Assembly: GCA_963930645.1 (NCBI GenBank)
Contig: OZ005648.1
Span: forward strand, 151,569,035-151,633,034
From: Salticus scenicus
Taxonomy: Eukaryota > Arthropoda > Arachnida > Araneae > Salticidae
DNA length: 64,000 nt
Direction: 5' to 3'
Shown here one piece after another: positions 33,121-45,191 of the stretch (positions are counted from its first letter, which is position 1; the number at the start of each line of letters is the position of its first letter). The notes beneath the pieces were generated by a model that did not search any database, had not been told where the DNA came from, and saw only the letters and a list, made by a program, of their open reading frames with translations. Made by a program: the position numbers and the translations under genes.

Positions 33121-36033
33121 TTAAATATTATAGTCGGCTTTTTTCATTTTTGCAGTACTTTCCATAGATTGTATATATTTACAAATTAAAAAGAAATTTA
33201 CAAATTTGAAAAATTTTCACAAGTTAAGTTAGAGCTTTGCTATTTTGAGTCAATATTTTTCACGTATAAAAATATTCCAACAACAATTATTTTATAAAAG
33301 TTCTCTATATTAGTTTATTATTCTCGATAATAAATGCATTTGAAATATTTATATTTTGTTATATTCCTGAAATATTTTCAAACACTGATATTTTTGAAGG
33401 CAAATAAGACAATTTTTTAAAGTTATATCGAGAAGAATTTTATTACTTTTTTGATAGAAGTATTTATTTAAAATTTATTAAAGTGAAATGTATAATTTCC
33501 CATTATATTTGAAAAAGATTCATATGAAATACAGTTATAACCATTGTCATTGTTATACTTTACTTTTTAAAAACATTTAAAAAAATTAAATGCTTTTAAA
33601 TCATAAAAATATTTATTTTTAAGATATAAAAGTAAAATTTTATATATTTTAAATTCTGAAGATTTATATATTTTAAATTCTGAAATTTTAGCTTTATCGG
33701 CTATGAATTAAATGTTTTTTTTTTTTTAAATATATATTTATTTATTTTACAATGTTTAAGTATGATTATATATATATATATAAGGAAAACAGAACGATAA
33801 TATGAATTTTACAGTAAGTGATATAATTAACCGCATTATCTTTATAAAAATTTTGAATTGAATTATGAATATATTTATTATTATTATTATTATATTATTA
33901 TATAAGAAAGGAATTTTTTTATCATTAAATATTCTGCTTGATGAATTATAATAAATAATATTATAGGTGTCAAATTATTTATTTTTGTACTATTATCTTT
34001 CAATCTGATAATGATGTATATAAAATCTTTTAAGTCTATAAATTTGAGAATTATCAGTTCAGTAACGTTTGTATATAGTAAAAATACGTTCTGATTATAA
34101 TTAGATAACATTGAAAGAGTTTCTACAAGGTTGAATATAAACGCCATATTTTCACTTCGTGAGTTAAATTTGTATTTATTTAATTTGTTTATTTTTGTAG
34201 AAATCTTTATCACATGGTCAGTTTATATATTCCAGATAATCCATACGTTTGCAAATACTTTCAAAATTATATAATTTGAAAGAATCGATATATTTAAATG
34301 TGGCTTGAGAAAATATTACTCGCCCTAAGGTAGATTTTTATTTTTATTTTTTACTAAGAACAAAAAAAAAATTAGTTTGGCTTTTTGTCAATGGAGGGCA
34401 CTACATGAAAGAAAATCGCAGACTTTCTTAATTGTTTAAATTCATTTGCCCGAAGACAAAATTTTGGAAGAATGACATTGAAGAATATAAAAAATTATAT
34501 TTGAGAAATTTGGAGAATTTAAAAATTAACCTTTTTATACTTTATCAGAACTGTCCCTCATACATTTTTAAAATGTTGGTTACAGCTAAATCCGAAACAT
34601 TTTTCAGATAAAATATAGGATTTTATTTTAAACAGTAATGAAAAGTACGATAATTAAAACGTTTTGATTCATTTACTCATTTTGATCTTAATGATTAACA
34701 TAAGCAAACTTTGGTTTTAAAATAATGTTAAGAAATGTTTATCAAACTATATCGAAGTTACCAAAGACAATGATTATAAATAGCATATCAGTTGATTTTC
34801 CTGTAAGTTTGTATTAAGAACGTGCAAACATTACTTTCAAATGTCAAATTTCTGCCGAACATATTTTACAGTACTATTTTTACTGTATTTTTCCTGCAAT
34901 AAAAATGGTAGAAAGTTTGTAATAAACAATAGGAAACATTAAATGTTTACCAAATTTTAAAACCTATGATCAATGCAACTCTCACGAAAATAAGAAGAAC
35001 ATACCATAGACGCAAAGATCAATTTGATGTAGTTATTTTTTCCCCCAATAAAATACAGTGAAGTGTATAATTTTGACAGAAAATAAAATTTTCCAATACT
35101 TTTTCTTACCTCTATTACATTGAAATAGAATGCGATTTTATTAGATTTTAAGAGGAACTATCAGTTTAGATTTTTCATATTGTAATAATAAAGTACAATT
35201 TTCCATTTTGTTGATACTTTGTGAACTATTCAATATTTTCAAGTCTTGACCTTCATGAGAATTTTTTCAAGAGTTTCCCAGGTAAAAATTATTTACCGAA
35301 ATAGGTTATTATTATTTTTTTCAACGTTTCAAAAGATTTAACTTAAAACAACTGAATATCAAAACATTTACTTATTCTTTAAAAGTTTCCAAAATGACAA
35401 ATTGTTCTTTGCCCTTCAATTGTTTAAGTATTTTATCTAAAGATGAACGATGGGATATATTTCGCATGGCCTTGTGAATAATGCTTAAAGCCCAAGTGTT
35501 TCATTCATTAATTTTGTTGAGGAATATTTATGATTCGAAACCTATTTGTCATCTGTCGAAGTTAAACCTTTTCCCAAGAGTTTTAAGTTTCATTCTAAAA
35601 AATGCTTCTTTATGGCTTTGAAACATACTTTAAAAGTGAAGCGGTATTAATTTTTAAAGTTCAATTCAGATATTGAATGAAATATTTTTTTATTATTATT
35701 ATTATTATTTTTTATGAACTGCAAAAGAATCGTAGGTTTCATACTTAAAACATTTACTAAAAATTTTAGTATATAATAGGGTCGGAGCCGAAAACGATGT
35801 ACAAATTTATATATATATATGTATATTTTAATTTTTAATAATTATTTCTTTAGTAAAATTCGGAATCTCAACTTCTAACAAAATATTCATAAAGGAAACA
35901 TCTCATTTGTATGCAAAGGTATAGTATTAATATATTTCTTATCAAATTATGGTAGTTCTGCACTGTATCTATAAAAATTACATTAATAAATAAATACAGA
36001 ATTTAGCGATATTTGTGAATAAGGTATAATATA
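33121..36033. other. AT-rich DNA without recognised gene
   Basis: Nearly pure AT-rich sequence with short TA and ATT microsatellites (near 33769-33782, 33875-33900 and 35690-35710). No gene or element end was recognised. Confidence 0.6.
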
Positions 36034-36603
36034 CACACCCCACGACAAAAAGATAGGTACAAAGGGTTTTTTCTTTAATTTTTCATAAAATAGCATTATC
36101 TAAATTATGCTTATCATTTATTATTATCATAAAATAACACTATTCCCGGACTAATTTTTGTTTTAAGAGTAATTTAGAAAAATTTTAAGATTAAAATTTT
36201 TCTCATTTAAGACTACACACCGCGACAAAAAGATAGGAACAAAGTTTTTTTTTTTTTTTAATATGAATATTTTGAATATGATTCAAATATTTAATATGTT
36301 TTTGGTATGATAATATTTTGTTATGATAATAAATGATCAGCGCCATTTAGATAATGTTATTTTATGAAAAATTAAAAAAAAAAAAAAAAAAAACCTTTGT
36401 TCCTATCTTTTTGTCGCGGAGTGTAGTCTTAAATTAAAAAAAATTTAGTCTTAAAACTTTTCTAAATTAGTCTTAAAACAAAAATTAGTCCGGGAATAGT
36501 GTTATTCTATGATAATAATAAATGATAAGCACAATTTAGATAATGTTATGTTATGAAAAATCAAAGAAAAAACTCTTTGTACCTATCTTTTAGTCGCGGG
36601 GTG
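36034..36603. mobile_element. Palindromic MITE with TA target, containing a second MITE at its centre
   Basis: The outer ends CACACCCCACGACAAAAAG (left) and CACCCCGCGACTAAAAG (right, reverse-complemented) are inverted repeats continuing through ATAGGTACAAAG. Both abut TA (36032-36033 and 36604-36605). The arms (about 36034-36212 and 36427-36603) are reverse complements over about 175 bp, including GGACTAATTTTTGTTTTAAG. No protein is encoded; the ends and TA target suggest mobilisation by a Tc1/mariner-type transposase. Confidence 0.8.
36216..36423. mobile_element. Inner MITE of the same family
   Basis: CACACCGCGACAAAAAGATA on the left and its inverted partner CACTCCGCGACAAAAAGATA on the right bound a 208-bp element with TA on both sides (36214-36215 and 36424-36425). 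Its right half is closely similar to the left half of the enclosing element, so both belong to one family. Confidence 0.75.
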
Positions 36604-36605
36604 TA

Positions 36606-37303
36606 GATGTCAGTTACTCTGTGACTGTTTATCACCACTTAATTTTAATAAAACAAATTCATCTCCATCATATAAAACTGTATATTTTTTATTGAATTAT
36701 TCGTAGTTTATTTTGTGTTAACTACAAATAAATATATAAGTTATTGATATTTGTGAAAATGGTAGAAAATAACTATCACCCACAAGAACATTTTACCACC
36801 ACTCAATTACATGGTAAGCAAACAAATATCAAAAATTATACTGAAGACGCTTTTTAACAAATAACACATCAATGACAATTTTATTTTAATTCACATACAC
36901 ATTATACAAAAGTTTTGATCAGAAACAAACTTAAATATCAAATATACAAATCAATGTAATCTAGTGGATAAGTGTTTTTATTTAGTTTCATAATTTTATA
37001 ATAGTTGTTAATGTTTTAAGAATTATTTTATATTTTCCCCCTATAAATTATTATGTATAATGAAAATTAATTTGATTTATTCGGCTAAAACTATGGACAT
37101 TTCTGTCTTTAAAAGATAAATTTTTAACTTTTATCATTCTTGTTACACAGTTGTTCTATCTTCTAGCTGAGATAAAAGTAGATTATTAAGAAAGACTTCT
37201 TCTTCTTCTTTTTTTTTTTTTTAATGTAAGGAAAATTTTATTTTTAAATTAGCAAAAAGACATAATTTTGAAGGCATTGAATTTATCTTTTTAAATTTAA
37301 AAG

Positions 37304-37334
<31 letters not shown>

Positions 37335-37601
37335 CGGATAGCTGAATAAAGGAAGTTCAATATTCTGAAAATTGTATTTCTAAACTTATACATAAAAACC
37401 TCTTTTAATAATTTCAAATGAGAATTTCTGATTCAGATTTCCAGTAAAAAATGGTAAGATGAGATATAAAAAGCTGACTTTAAACCTACGTAATGAGATG
37501 ACATTTCTTATATTTTCTTTATTTTTCGCAGAACTCTGAAGATCGATTGATTTAGCTCTTTGAATTGAAATTTAAAGCTTCTTAAAACAGGCTGGTAGAG
37601 T

Positions 37602-37640
<39 letters not shown>

Positions 37641-38051
37641 TTTAGCGGAAAGAAAAGGAATTTTTTACTTTGTGTGTGTGTGTGTGCACAGAAATATTTT
37701 AAAAAACAACATAAAAACACAACACACATTTTCGTTCTTCTTTATGTTTTCTTCTTTATGTTCTTCTATTGTTTATAGAGCTGATTTCAATAAATAGTAT
37801 ACTATTCCTTAAAATGGTTTAAAAAAAGTGATTAAAACTATCAAAACGAATAAAAAATTATTTTAAATATAATATTTATGTTACAAAACAGTTCATTTGG
37901 AATAATTAATTACATAAAAAAATACACGCATATTTAAATATATATATATATATCGTTATGAGATTGAATATTCGAAAGCGATCCAAGTTTTCTGGTAAGC
38001 GAAACCGGAAATCAAGTTTTTAACATATGTATATGATGTGTGTATGTGTTA
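36606..38051. other. AT-rich DNA without recognised gene
   Basis: No coding signal. Long poly-T tracts occur at about 37309-37334 and 37603-37633, and a short (TG)n at about 37672-37685. Confidence 0.6.
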
Positions 38052-38148
38052 GGGTGGGCCGAAAAATGGATATTTTGGATAAGTGATTTCTAGTAGAAAA
38101 AATAAAAGTTGTACTTTGGAATCTTCAATTTGGGAATAATAATAATAA

Positions 38149-40987
38149 TCTATACATATAATAAAATAAGATGTTTGTGTGTGTGTGTGTGTCATTGTGT
38201 ATGTATTTCCAGAGCTTTTTAGGAAAACGGCTGATATGGCTGAGCTACACAAATTTGCATGGAGGTTCGTAATGACCTCTCCTGATGCACCTCGATGCCG
38301 GATTTTTGAATTTTTTATTAGTTTTCTTTTAATTAATTAAAATGTGAAAAAAATAACCTTCTAATTTCTGATAAATTAGCCATTTAAATTTTATCCAAAA
38401 TTTAATTGTTGCCAATTTTTTTTTTCGACAGAATAAAAAAAGAAAAGAAAAAGTACATTTATTTAAAATGAGGAAAGTAAATTAAACAAATTAGAAAATA
38501 AATTAGAAATATCAGTCGTATCGTTACCAACGAGATACATAAATTAGAGTGCTAATTCAATGGATAAAAGATTAGCTTTCCGTGGTTCAAGATGAATCAC
38601 GTGACATGCTCCAATAAGTTGCTGTGTTTGGCCCTTTATCGCTATTTTGGCATTTAAAATATCAGTTCAATAAATTATCATTATTATTAGGTAACATGAC
38701 AGTCCTATGACCGAAATAAATTGTTTTTAAAATAATTTTACACATATTTCACATTTTAATGAATAATAAAATACCTTTTTTTTCATCGTTTTACAAAAGT
38801 TTAAAAGTGTTTATAAAAGAAAATTTAAACTTTTAAAGAGCTAAATTTAACAACAAATAATAATTTTTCAACTATTTTTAAGCATTTTGTCGGTTAAAGT
38901 TCAACTACACGAAATAAAAAAGAAGTAAATTCAAAATCAATATGATTTAGAACAAAAGAATATTAAACTACGTAAGTAAACAAAAACAATGGCGTTTATG
39001 ACTTATGCGAATAACAATCTCCAAACCTTTGCCATAGAAATTTACTGAAAATAATCTGTTACCAAGGGAACCACCGAATACGCAGGTGCAAGGAGAGCAT
39101 GTCACATGACTCATCTTGGACCTTCTCAAGGGTTACCATTTATCACACTACTTTATATATCTCGTTGATCGTTACAAATAAGATACCAAATGAAAGAGGC
39201 AATTTTTGTGAATCCAACGGATTAAACAGTTTATCGATCGGACAATTAGATTTTTTAAAATTAACTAATGTATGTATTTTAGGTGGCAACAGCAGGAGAT
39301 TGTATGGGAACCGTTTCGAATTTTTTTTTTTAATCTGCTACTCATTAAGTCGCATGTTTTTTTTAAGTGAGATTAAAAATTGCAGTTTTTAATTTTTTTT
39401 TTTTTTTAATTTTCTTTCACAAACACAAACATATAGTATACAGCCTGTACAACACTAGACCAAATTGCAGTTCAAATTTCATCAATTTCAGTTAATAAGC
39501 AAAAAAGTTACAGGTTTTTTTTTTTTTTTTTTTTTTTCAAATTAAATTTTATTCTAACTTTGAAAAGATTAATGTGGTAAGATACGTTAAGAATTTGGGT
39601 TTTAAAAGTTTTTTTTTTTTTTTTTTAATTGATTATTTAAACTCTATGAACCATATTTTTAACTTATCAGTTTCATTAACAGATCCTCCTGGGCGATTTT
39701 TTAAATTTTGGTGTTGAAGTACACCGAACGTTTTTCGACAAGAAGTTTAATATAGCAGCAGCCATTTTAATCTAAATAGCGCATCAAAAATATAAAAAAA
39801 AGTATTACAAAAAGTATCACAAAAAGAAAAAAAAAATATCTAACCTAAATAGTAGTCACATAAATGATTTATTTTTATAGAAAGTTTATAGAAAAAATTC
39901 AGTTTTAAAGATAGCAAATTTATTTCAGCAAGTGCTATATTAAACCTAAAAACCATTAAAAATATAAAGAGAACATAAAGAATTCTTATATGTAAACAAA
40001 AAGGTGTCGGATAAATTTATTAGCAAAATAGTATTCCCCTTTTCATACAAAATAATAATAATAATAATAATAAATAAATAAATAAAATAAAATAAAATCC
40101 ATCGCTATTATGGCGACAAAAATTGAAAAGCCGCCAATAGAGTGGCATAATAAAGTTGTGTAGCACGATAATGTTTACCTACTTATTTATTTTTTTATAT
40201 ACTAATCACAATGCTAATCTATCATACAAATAAATGAGCCTCTGTGTGTGACTGCACTTGCACGCTGTCGAACAGAAATATTTCATTAATTCAAATTAAT
40301 ATTTAAATAAATAAATGAAAATAAAAATATGTTTAATGGGAAATATTTATAACCATTAAAAGTTTAGTTGTCTGAAATATGGCAGAAATAGCGCTCATAG
40401 CATATTGTTACTAGGTATTAAGTCTTATTGTTACAAGGGATTAAATCTAAAATGGTGACAAAAATTCAAAAGTCGCCAAAGAGAACTATATTAAGGCGGT
40501 ACGATGATCATGTTTACAAAGGATGAATTATATATAAGCACATAAAACTAATTGTCTCGTTCAACAGACGTAGCCGGTCATAGCATATTATAATATTTAG
40601 CGTGAAATTGTTATCATTTTTATGGTTGATCGGATAAACAAAATAAACTTAGGAAATAACGTAAAAGCAAATATTATGTGCGCCACGTATAGTGTTGTTC
40701 ATATGTGTCTGGAATTCAAATATAAAAGGGATATTTCAATTTTTTTCGATACTATCTATTTCGAAACTGTTATCTAATAAGCACCTAAATGCAAGCGTAT
40801 TGGTAAACCACTGTCGCAGGTAATAGGGACAGGCGACAGAGTTTTAGCGGATGACCAAATCGCAGCCGAAGGCAGCGGGGACCTGAAGCGAGCTTTTGAG
40901 CAATTTCAGTATTTTATTTTTATAAAGCTATATAGAAAAGAGTTTCCTTTAAATTTAGTGAACAGCGAAGCGGGCAAAGCCTGCTAG
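38149..40987 (+). mobile_element. Non-autonomous Helitron (Hel-4)
   Basis: Starts TCTATACATATAATAAAATA after an A and ends CTAG at 40984-40987 before a T. The 3' hairpin AGCGGGC-AAA-GCCTGCT (40969-40985) is intact. A CCGAAGGCAGCGGGGACC core lies near 40866. An internal block at about 39100-39310 is the reverse complement of one in Hel-1 (3755-3900). A second possible 5' end, TCTATCATACAAATAAATGA at 40218, also after an A, means that 40218-40987 could be a shorter Helitron with the same 3' end. No Rep/helicase is seen. Confidence 0.6.
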
Positions 40988-41008
40988 TAATAAATAAATA
41001 TTTATAAA

Positions 41009-41165
41009 TTTAGTTCGCGCATGACCTTCAAAGTTCGAAAAAATGATGAAAAAGGGTCAAATTAATTATTTTTTTTATTATTAATTATATTTATCAATTA
41101 AAATGTTTGAAAATTGAGCCTTCTTCATCATTTTTTCAAGCTTTGAGTGTCTCGCGCGAACTAAA
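41009..41165. repeat. Inverted repeat, ~53-bp arms
   Basis: TTTAGTTCGCGC...TTCAAAGTTCGAAAAAATGATG on the left is matched by its complement ending GCGCGAACTAAA at 41165, separated by an AT-rich loop. It is probably the centre of the MITE 38052-41307. Confidence 0.85.
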
Positions 41166-41309
41166 GATATAATTGTTTAATATTTATTTATTTATTTTAT
41201 TACTTTTCTTAAATTGAGGATGTTAAATGTCAAAGTGCACTTTTTTTTAAAAAATAAAATATCCATTATAGCTTAAAAATATAAAATATGCATTTTTTGG
41301 CCCTCCCTA

Positions 41310-42132
41310 GTATATGTACTTGTCTGTGAATCTGTGGTCAATCCAACTAAAAAAAACAGACATTAGAACAAAATACAATTCCGATATTTTTAATTTAAAC
41401 ATTTTAGACATATTAATTAAAATATTTTATTAAGGTCAGATTAATATATAGTGTAAAGGTATATATATATATATAACTAAATAAATTACGTAGCAAAAAA
41501 AAAAAAAAAAAAAAAAAAATCGCTTTTACTTATTAACATCTTTAGACTGCACTAAACATGATGAAACTAAATATATTTTTAACATGCACAAACGTATGTT
41601 TCACATGGAATTCAGTGTGAAATGCATTCGTTACTTTTCTGCATAATTACATAAAAGGTTTCGGGAATAGTATCTACACTTGAAAGTTTCTTTAATAGGT
41701 TGCATGGCTTTTGAAGACTAAAATAAAGTATATTTTCTCTCTCTTCTTTTTTTAATTAGAATAAATAATTTTTTTAATTCAAAATTTTGAAAAAAATAAA
41801 AGAGAAACATTGAAATAATATTTTATAAAATTTCCATTGAAAATTTTGAAAAATTCAGCCAGTTAGCCATTATTTCTGGAGAACCTTCAGGAAAGCAGTG
41901 GACACGATTTCTTAAAAAATAATTCATCAGTCTTATTAAAATTTCGCACACTTCTTCAAAATAGATTTGGCTAGTGCTTAAACGAAGAATTAAAAAACAA
42001 AAAAATTGAAATCGAAATTATTGGCAGAGTTGAATGCAAAAACATTTAAAATTTCTGTAAATTTTACCCTACGTATAGTCTTGTAAAATTAGTTGTAATC
42101 AGAAAAGAGAAAAATTCTTCTCTCAAGAACTA
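41310..42132. other. AT-rich DNA without recognised gene
   Basis: Poly-A run near 41495-41518. A 30-bp segment at 41941-41970 (TCGCACACTTCTTCAAAATA) recurs inverted at about 42461-42490, so the palindrome to the right has an outer, interrupted layer. Confidence 0.6.
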
Positions 42133-42458
42133 GAGAGGCATACTATTGTAACAATCGCAGCTATGGTAGATCACAAGTCGGATCGTACACTCCGCAGCAA
42201 AAGTATCCGAGCACTAGCAATAATCCTCGTCTTAAAAAGGTACACTTAATACTGCTTTGTTAAATAAATCCTTGTTTTGAGTCATGTTCTTAGTATGTCT
42301 GAAAACATGATTCGACAAGGATTTATTTAACAAAACAGTATTAAGTGTACTTTTTTTTAGACAGGTATTATTGCTAATGTTCGGATACTTTTGCTGCGGA
42401 GTGTACGATCCGACTTGTGATCTACGATAGCTGCGATTGTTACAATAGTATGCTTCTC
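42133..42458. repeat. 326-bp palindrome with a MITE at its centre
   Basis: Outer arms 42133-42185 and 42406-42458 are reverse complements (GCATACTATTGTAACAATCG ... TAGATCACAAGTCGGATCG, about 50 of 53 matching). They continue without a break into the inverted arms of the MITE at 42188-42403. The whole unit can fold as one hairpin. Confidence 0.85.
42188..42403. mobile_element. MITE with TA target (family of 56028-56235)
   Basis: Ends CACTCCGCAGCAAAAGTATC and its inverted partner, each abutting TA. The arms run through AGCAATAATCCTCGTC, GTACACTTAATACTG and TTTGTTAAATAAATCCTTG to a short loop. The copy at 56028 shares the interior almost exactly but begins CAGTCGGCTGC. Confidence 0.85.
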
Positions 42459-42561
42459 ATGGTCAATCTTATTTTGAAGAAGTGTGCAAAATATCTCTAA
42501 GATCGATGCATTAGTTTTCGGGATATTGTGCCTATTTATTTTCTGGATATTCTGTCTATTG

Positions 42562-42563
<2 letters not shown>

Positions 42564-42619
<56 letters not shown>

Positions 42620-42632
42620 CAGAGACAGAGAG
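42564..42632. repeat. (TA)n then (GA)n microsatellite
   Basis: About 18 TA units followed by GA repeats and a short (GACA)-like run. Confidence 0.9.
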
Positions 42633-42639
42633 GAAGAAA

Positions 42640-42704
42640 CATATTTTTTTTTAGATTTCGAAACCTATGTAACCCTTTAAACTCATTTTGAGTTGTACTA
42701 TGCG

Positions 42705-42738
<34 letters not shown>

Positions 42739-43520
42739 GGTAATATAATGTGCTCTGTATGGTGCGAATACAATTTATAAACAATATATAAGAGTCCTCA
42801 AAATTTAGCGAATACATTTTTTCTGTTGGATATTATTGCTGTTAAATCATACAATGCTTATTAGAATAACTGCTTAAAGATAATTATGGGTCTCTGTTAC
42901 CTATATGGTAGAAGATATATTCTTTCGAGGTCTAAAGTTAAAAACTAAAATTTGCTAGAATTACGAATTTTCTGATTCCCTCAATATGTTTTAGTTATGT
43001 TTTAGTGGTTAGTTTGTGAAAATGTATGCTGTTGTTTAAAACTTCTATTACCTAAAAAAGGATAATTGCCGTATGTATTTTAAATCTCTTGAACAGAATT
43101 TTAATGGATTTCATTTTTAATCATTTCATTAATTAAACTTTCTTTCTGCGAAAATTTTATGAATTCGAAATAACATTAGTCAATAATCTATTTATTTATT
43201 TAATTAATGTATTATTAATGCATTATTTATTAATTAATGTATTAATCATGTGTATTTCTACACTTTCATACACTGAAGATAAATAAATATATATATATAT
43301 ATATATATACATATATATACATACATACATACACTAAAGAGCCAAAAAATCAGTATAGGTGTGCGTATGGAAATAACAGAGCTATGGAACCAACCAGAGT
43401 AACGAGTCGGTTAGCAGTGCCTGAATAAGGTGACAGATGTCTGCCAAAGCTGCTAAATCGATTTTTGATGCTAAAATGAGAGGATATCAAGGTTTAAATT
43501 ACTTTTAACGTTGTTTTATA
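42640..43520. other. AT-rich DNA without recognised gene
   Basis: Poly-T at about 42706-42733, TA/CATA microsatellites at about 43288-43335. The last part (from about 43336) may be the untranslated front of the Tc1-like relic. Confidence 0.5.
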
Positions 43521-43529
43521 ATCTATGCA

Positions 43530-43790
43530 TAAGTAAGGGGTGATAACATCTCCGATGTAGCGATGAATTCAGAAGTTTCGCGTGCGACCATTTCACGAAT
43601 GTACTGCGAATATCGAGGATCCGGTTAAACATGAAATCTCCGACACCGTAGCGACCGAAAAAAAAAAAAAAAAATGAGCCAACGAGACCGAAACGAGACC
43701 AACGGCGATTGACGAGAATCATTAAACTTGGCAGAGTGGGGCCTTTCCTTAAATTGCTGCATATACTACTGTATCGGCGCCATTCTCGGA
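43530..43790 (+). pseudogene. Tc1-like transposase, N-terminal fragment
   Basis: A frame at about 43548-43612 reads SDVAMNSEVSRATISRMYCE and YRGSG, like the first helix-turn-helix of Tc1 transposases, where 'V-S-x-S-T-V-S-R-[VI]-x-x-x-[YF]' is usual. After two stops comes LRHRSDRK (about 43638), and after a poly-A insertion EPTRPKRDQRRLTRIIKLGR (about 43675-43734). The last matches the 'R-x-[RQ]-R-x-L-x-R-[IL]-[VI]-[KR]-x-x-R' start of the second DNA-binding domain. The DDE catalytic core is missing. The fragment is inactive and bordered by a repeat at 43836. Confidence 0.65.
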
Positions 43791-43835
43791 TAGATTATCC
43801 TAACTTACCGATGAACAATGGGTATACCTTTTATG

Positions 43836-43920
43836 AAGACGTACAACACAGGATTTCTATCACGATAGACCCAGTTTCGAATACAACCTTTCGCCGCACG
43901 CACGTCTGCATTGGTGACCC
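43836..43920 (+). repeat. Repeat unit flanking the Gypsy relic (left)
   Basis: TTTCTATCACGATAG, then TTTCGAATACAACCTTTCGC and CGCACGCACGTCTGCATTGG. The reverse complement occurs at 45192-45275 and a same-strand copy at 45286-45369. It sits between the Tc1-like and Gypsy relics. Confidence 0.75.
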
Positions 43921-43949
43921 GGGCGAAGTAGAAATCCTGTAGCGGCAGG

Positions 43950-45178
43950 TAAGCGTGAGTTTGAATATATTTTAGATGATGGTATTTGTAGCCAAGCTCA
44001 TCAAACTGGGCTAGCCCACTACATCTTGTACCCAAATACTCTGGAAACGATTTTCGACCTAACGGCGACTATAGAGTTCTCAACCGTATCACAATACCAT
44101 ATAAATGCTCTTTTCCCTATTTACAGGACTTTTCAAGTCAGCTTCATGGGAAAGTTATATTCTCTAAAATAGATCTAGTGAGAGCGTACCACCAGATTCC
44201 GGTCCACCCAGACTACATTCCGAAAACTACAATTACCACGCCGTTTCGTTAGTTAGAATTTTTAGTTATGCCTTTTGGATTGTCTAACGCAGCTCAAACG
44301 TTCCAGAGATTTATTAATGAAGTTTTACAAGGTTTTGACTTCATTTTTGTTTACCTGGATAACATCCTAATCGCAAACCGTCAAGAAGAAGAGCATCAGA
44401 AACACCTCGAAATGATTTTAAAACGACTCTCGGATTACGGTATTCGCATAAATTTGAAAAAAATGCATCTTAGGTGTTACAGAAATATCTTTTTTGCGTT
44501 ATTTAGTAAAAAAGATGGAATTAAACCACAGCTCGAGCGCGTAGAGTCAGTTTTAAAGTGTGCTTTACCTAAAATGGTAAATGAGCTTCAACTTTTTTGT
44601 GGTTACTAAATTATTATCGAAAGAACGTCAAAAATGCTGCTCATGCACAATTTCTCTAAACTGTATGTGAAAAGGCAAAACGGGTAAGTATAATAATGCC
44701 ATTGAATGGACCCAAGCTCAGGAGTTAGTATTTGAAACTTGTTAAAAACAGCTTACCGAAGCCACAATCGTGGCTCACCCGGATCCAGGTGCACATTTAA
44801 CCCTTTTCACTGATGCTAGTGGCATTACAGGCACTCACGGATACAGTGGGAGTATCACTCAATCAAATTATGAGGTCTGAAAATCGATATAATATCGAGA
44901 CTTTGGCATTTTTCTCAACAAAACTGTCTCCAGCACAACAAAAATGGTCTACTTTCGATCGAGAACTGTATGCAATCTACGCCGATATTCGACATTCCAA
45001 GCATGTGCTTGAAGGTCGGCAGTTCACGGTATTCACAGACCATCGTCCACTTACATACGCCTTTTACAGAAATCAGAAAAATGTTCCCTCAGACAATTAT
45101 GTCATTTAGATTTTATTGGCCAATACACCACTGATATTCAATTTATAAAAGATTCCGACAATATGCCGCCGACATGTT
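43950..45178 (+). pseudogene. Ty3/Gypsy reverse transcriptase-RNase H relic
   Basis: The first piece reads KREFEYILDDGIC, then, after a frame change, PSSSNWASPLHLVPK and FRPNGDYRVLN, then KVIFSKIDLVRAYHQIP, i.e. the first half of a Gypsy RT. A TAG stop at 44250-44252 precedes an open stretch 44268-44609 with MPFGLSNAAQTFQRFI and VYLDNILIA, where the catalytic YxDD has become YLDN. RNase H-like sequence follows at 44813-45109 (STFDRELYAIYADIRH, FTVFTDHRPLTYAF), and remnants of the segment just before integrase reach about 45178. It differs clearly from the intact element at 9401-22596, so it is an older, separate lineage. Protease, gag and integrase are not found. Confidence 0.85.
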
Positions 45179-45191
45179 ATGACGTCCGGGT

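Larger units (their letters stand above)
38052..41307. mobile_element. TIR element (MITE) split by a Helitron
   Basis: The left end GGGTGGGCCGAAAAATG and the right end, reverse-complemented, GGGAGGGCCAAAAAATG match at 15 of 17 positions. Each abuts TA (38050-38051 and 41308-41309). The inward sequence is also related (ATATTTT, then 'AGTTGTACTTTGGAATCTTCAATTT' versus 'AGTGCACTTTGACATTTAACATCCTCAATTT'). Without the Helitron at 38149-40987 the element would be about 420 bp, MITE-sized, with a central inverted repeat at 41009-41165. Confidence 0.65.

Noticed and set aside
33890..34213. 107-codon minus-strand frame
   Set aside because: Ile/Asn/Lys/Tyr composition from AT-rich DNA, starting within a region of ATT microsatellite; no homology recognised.
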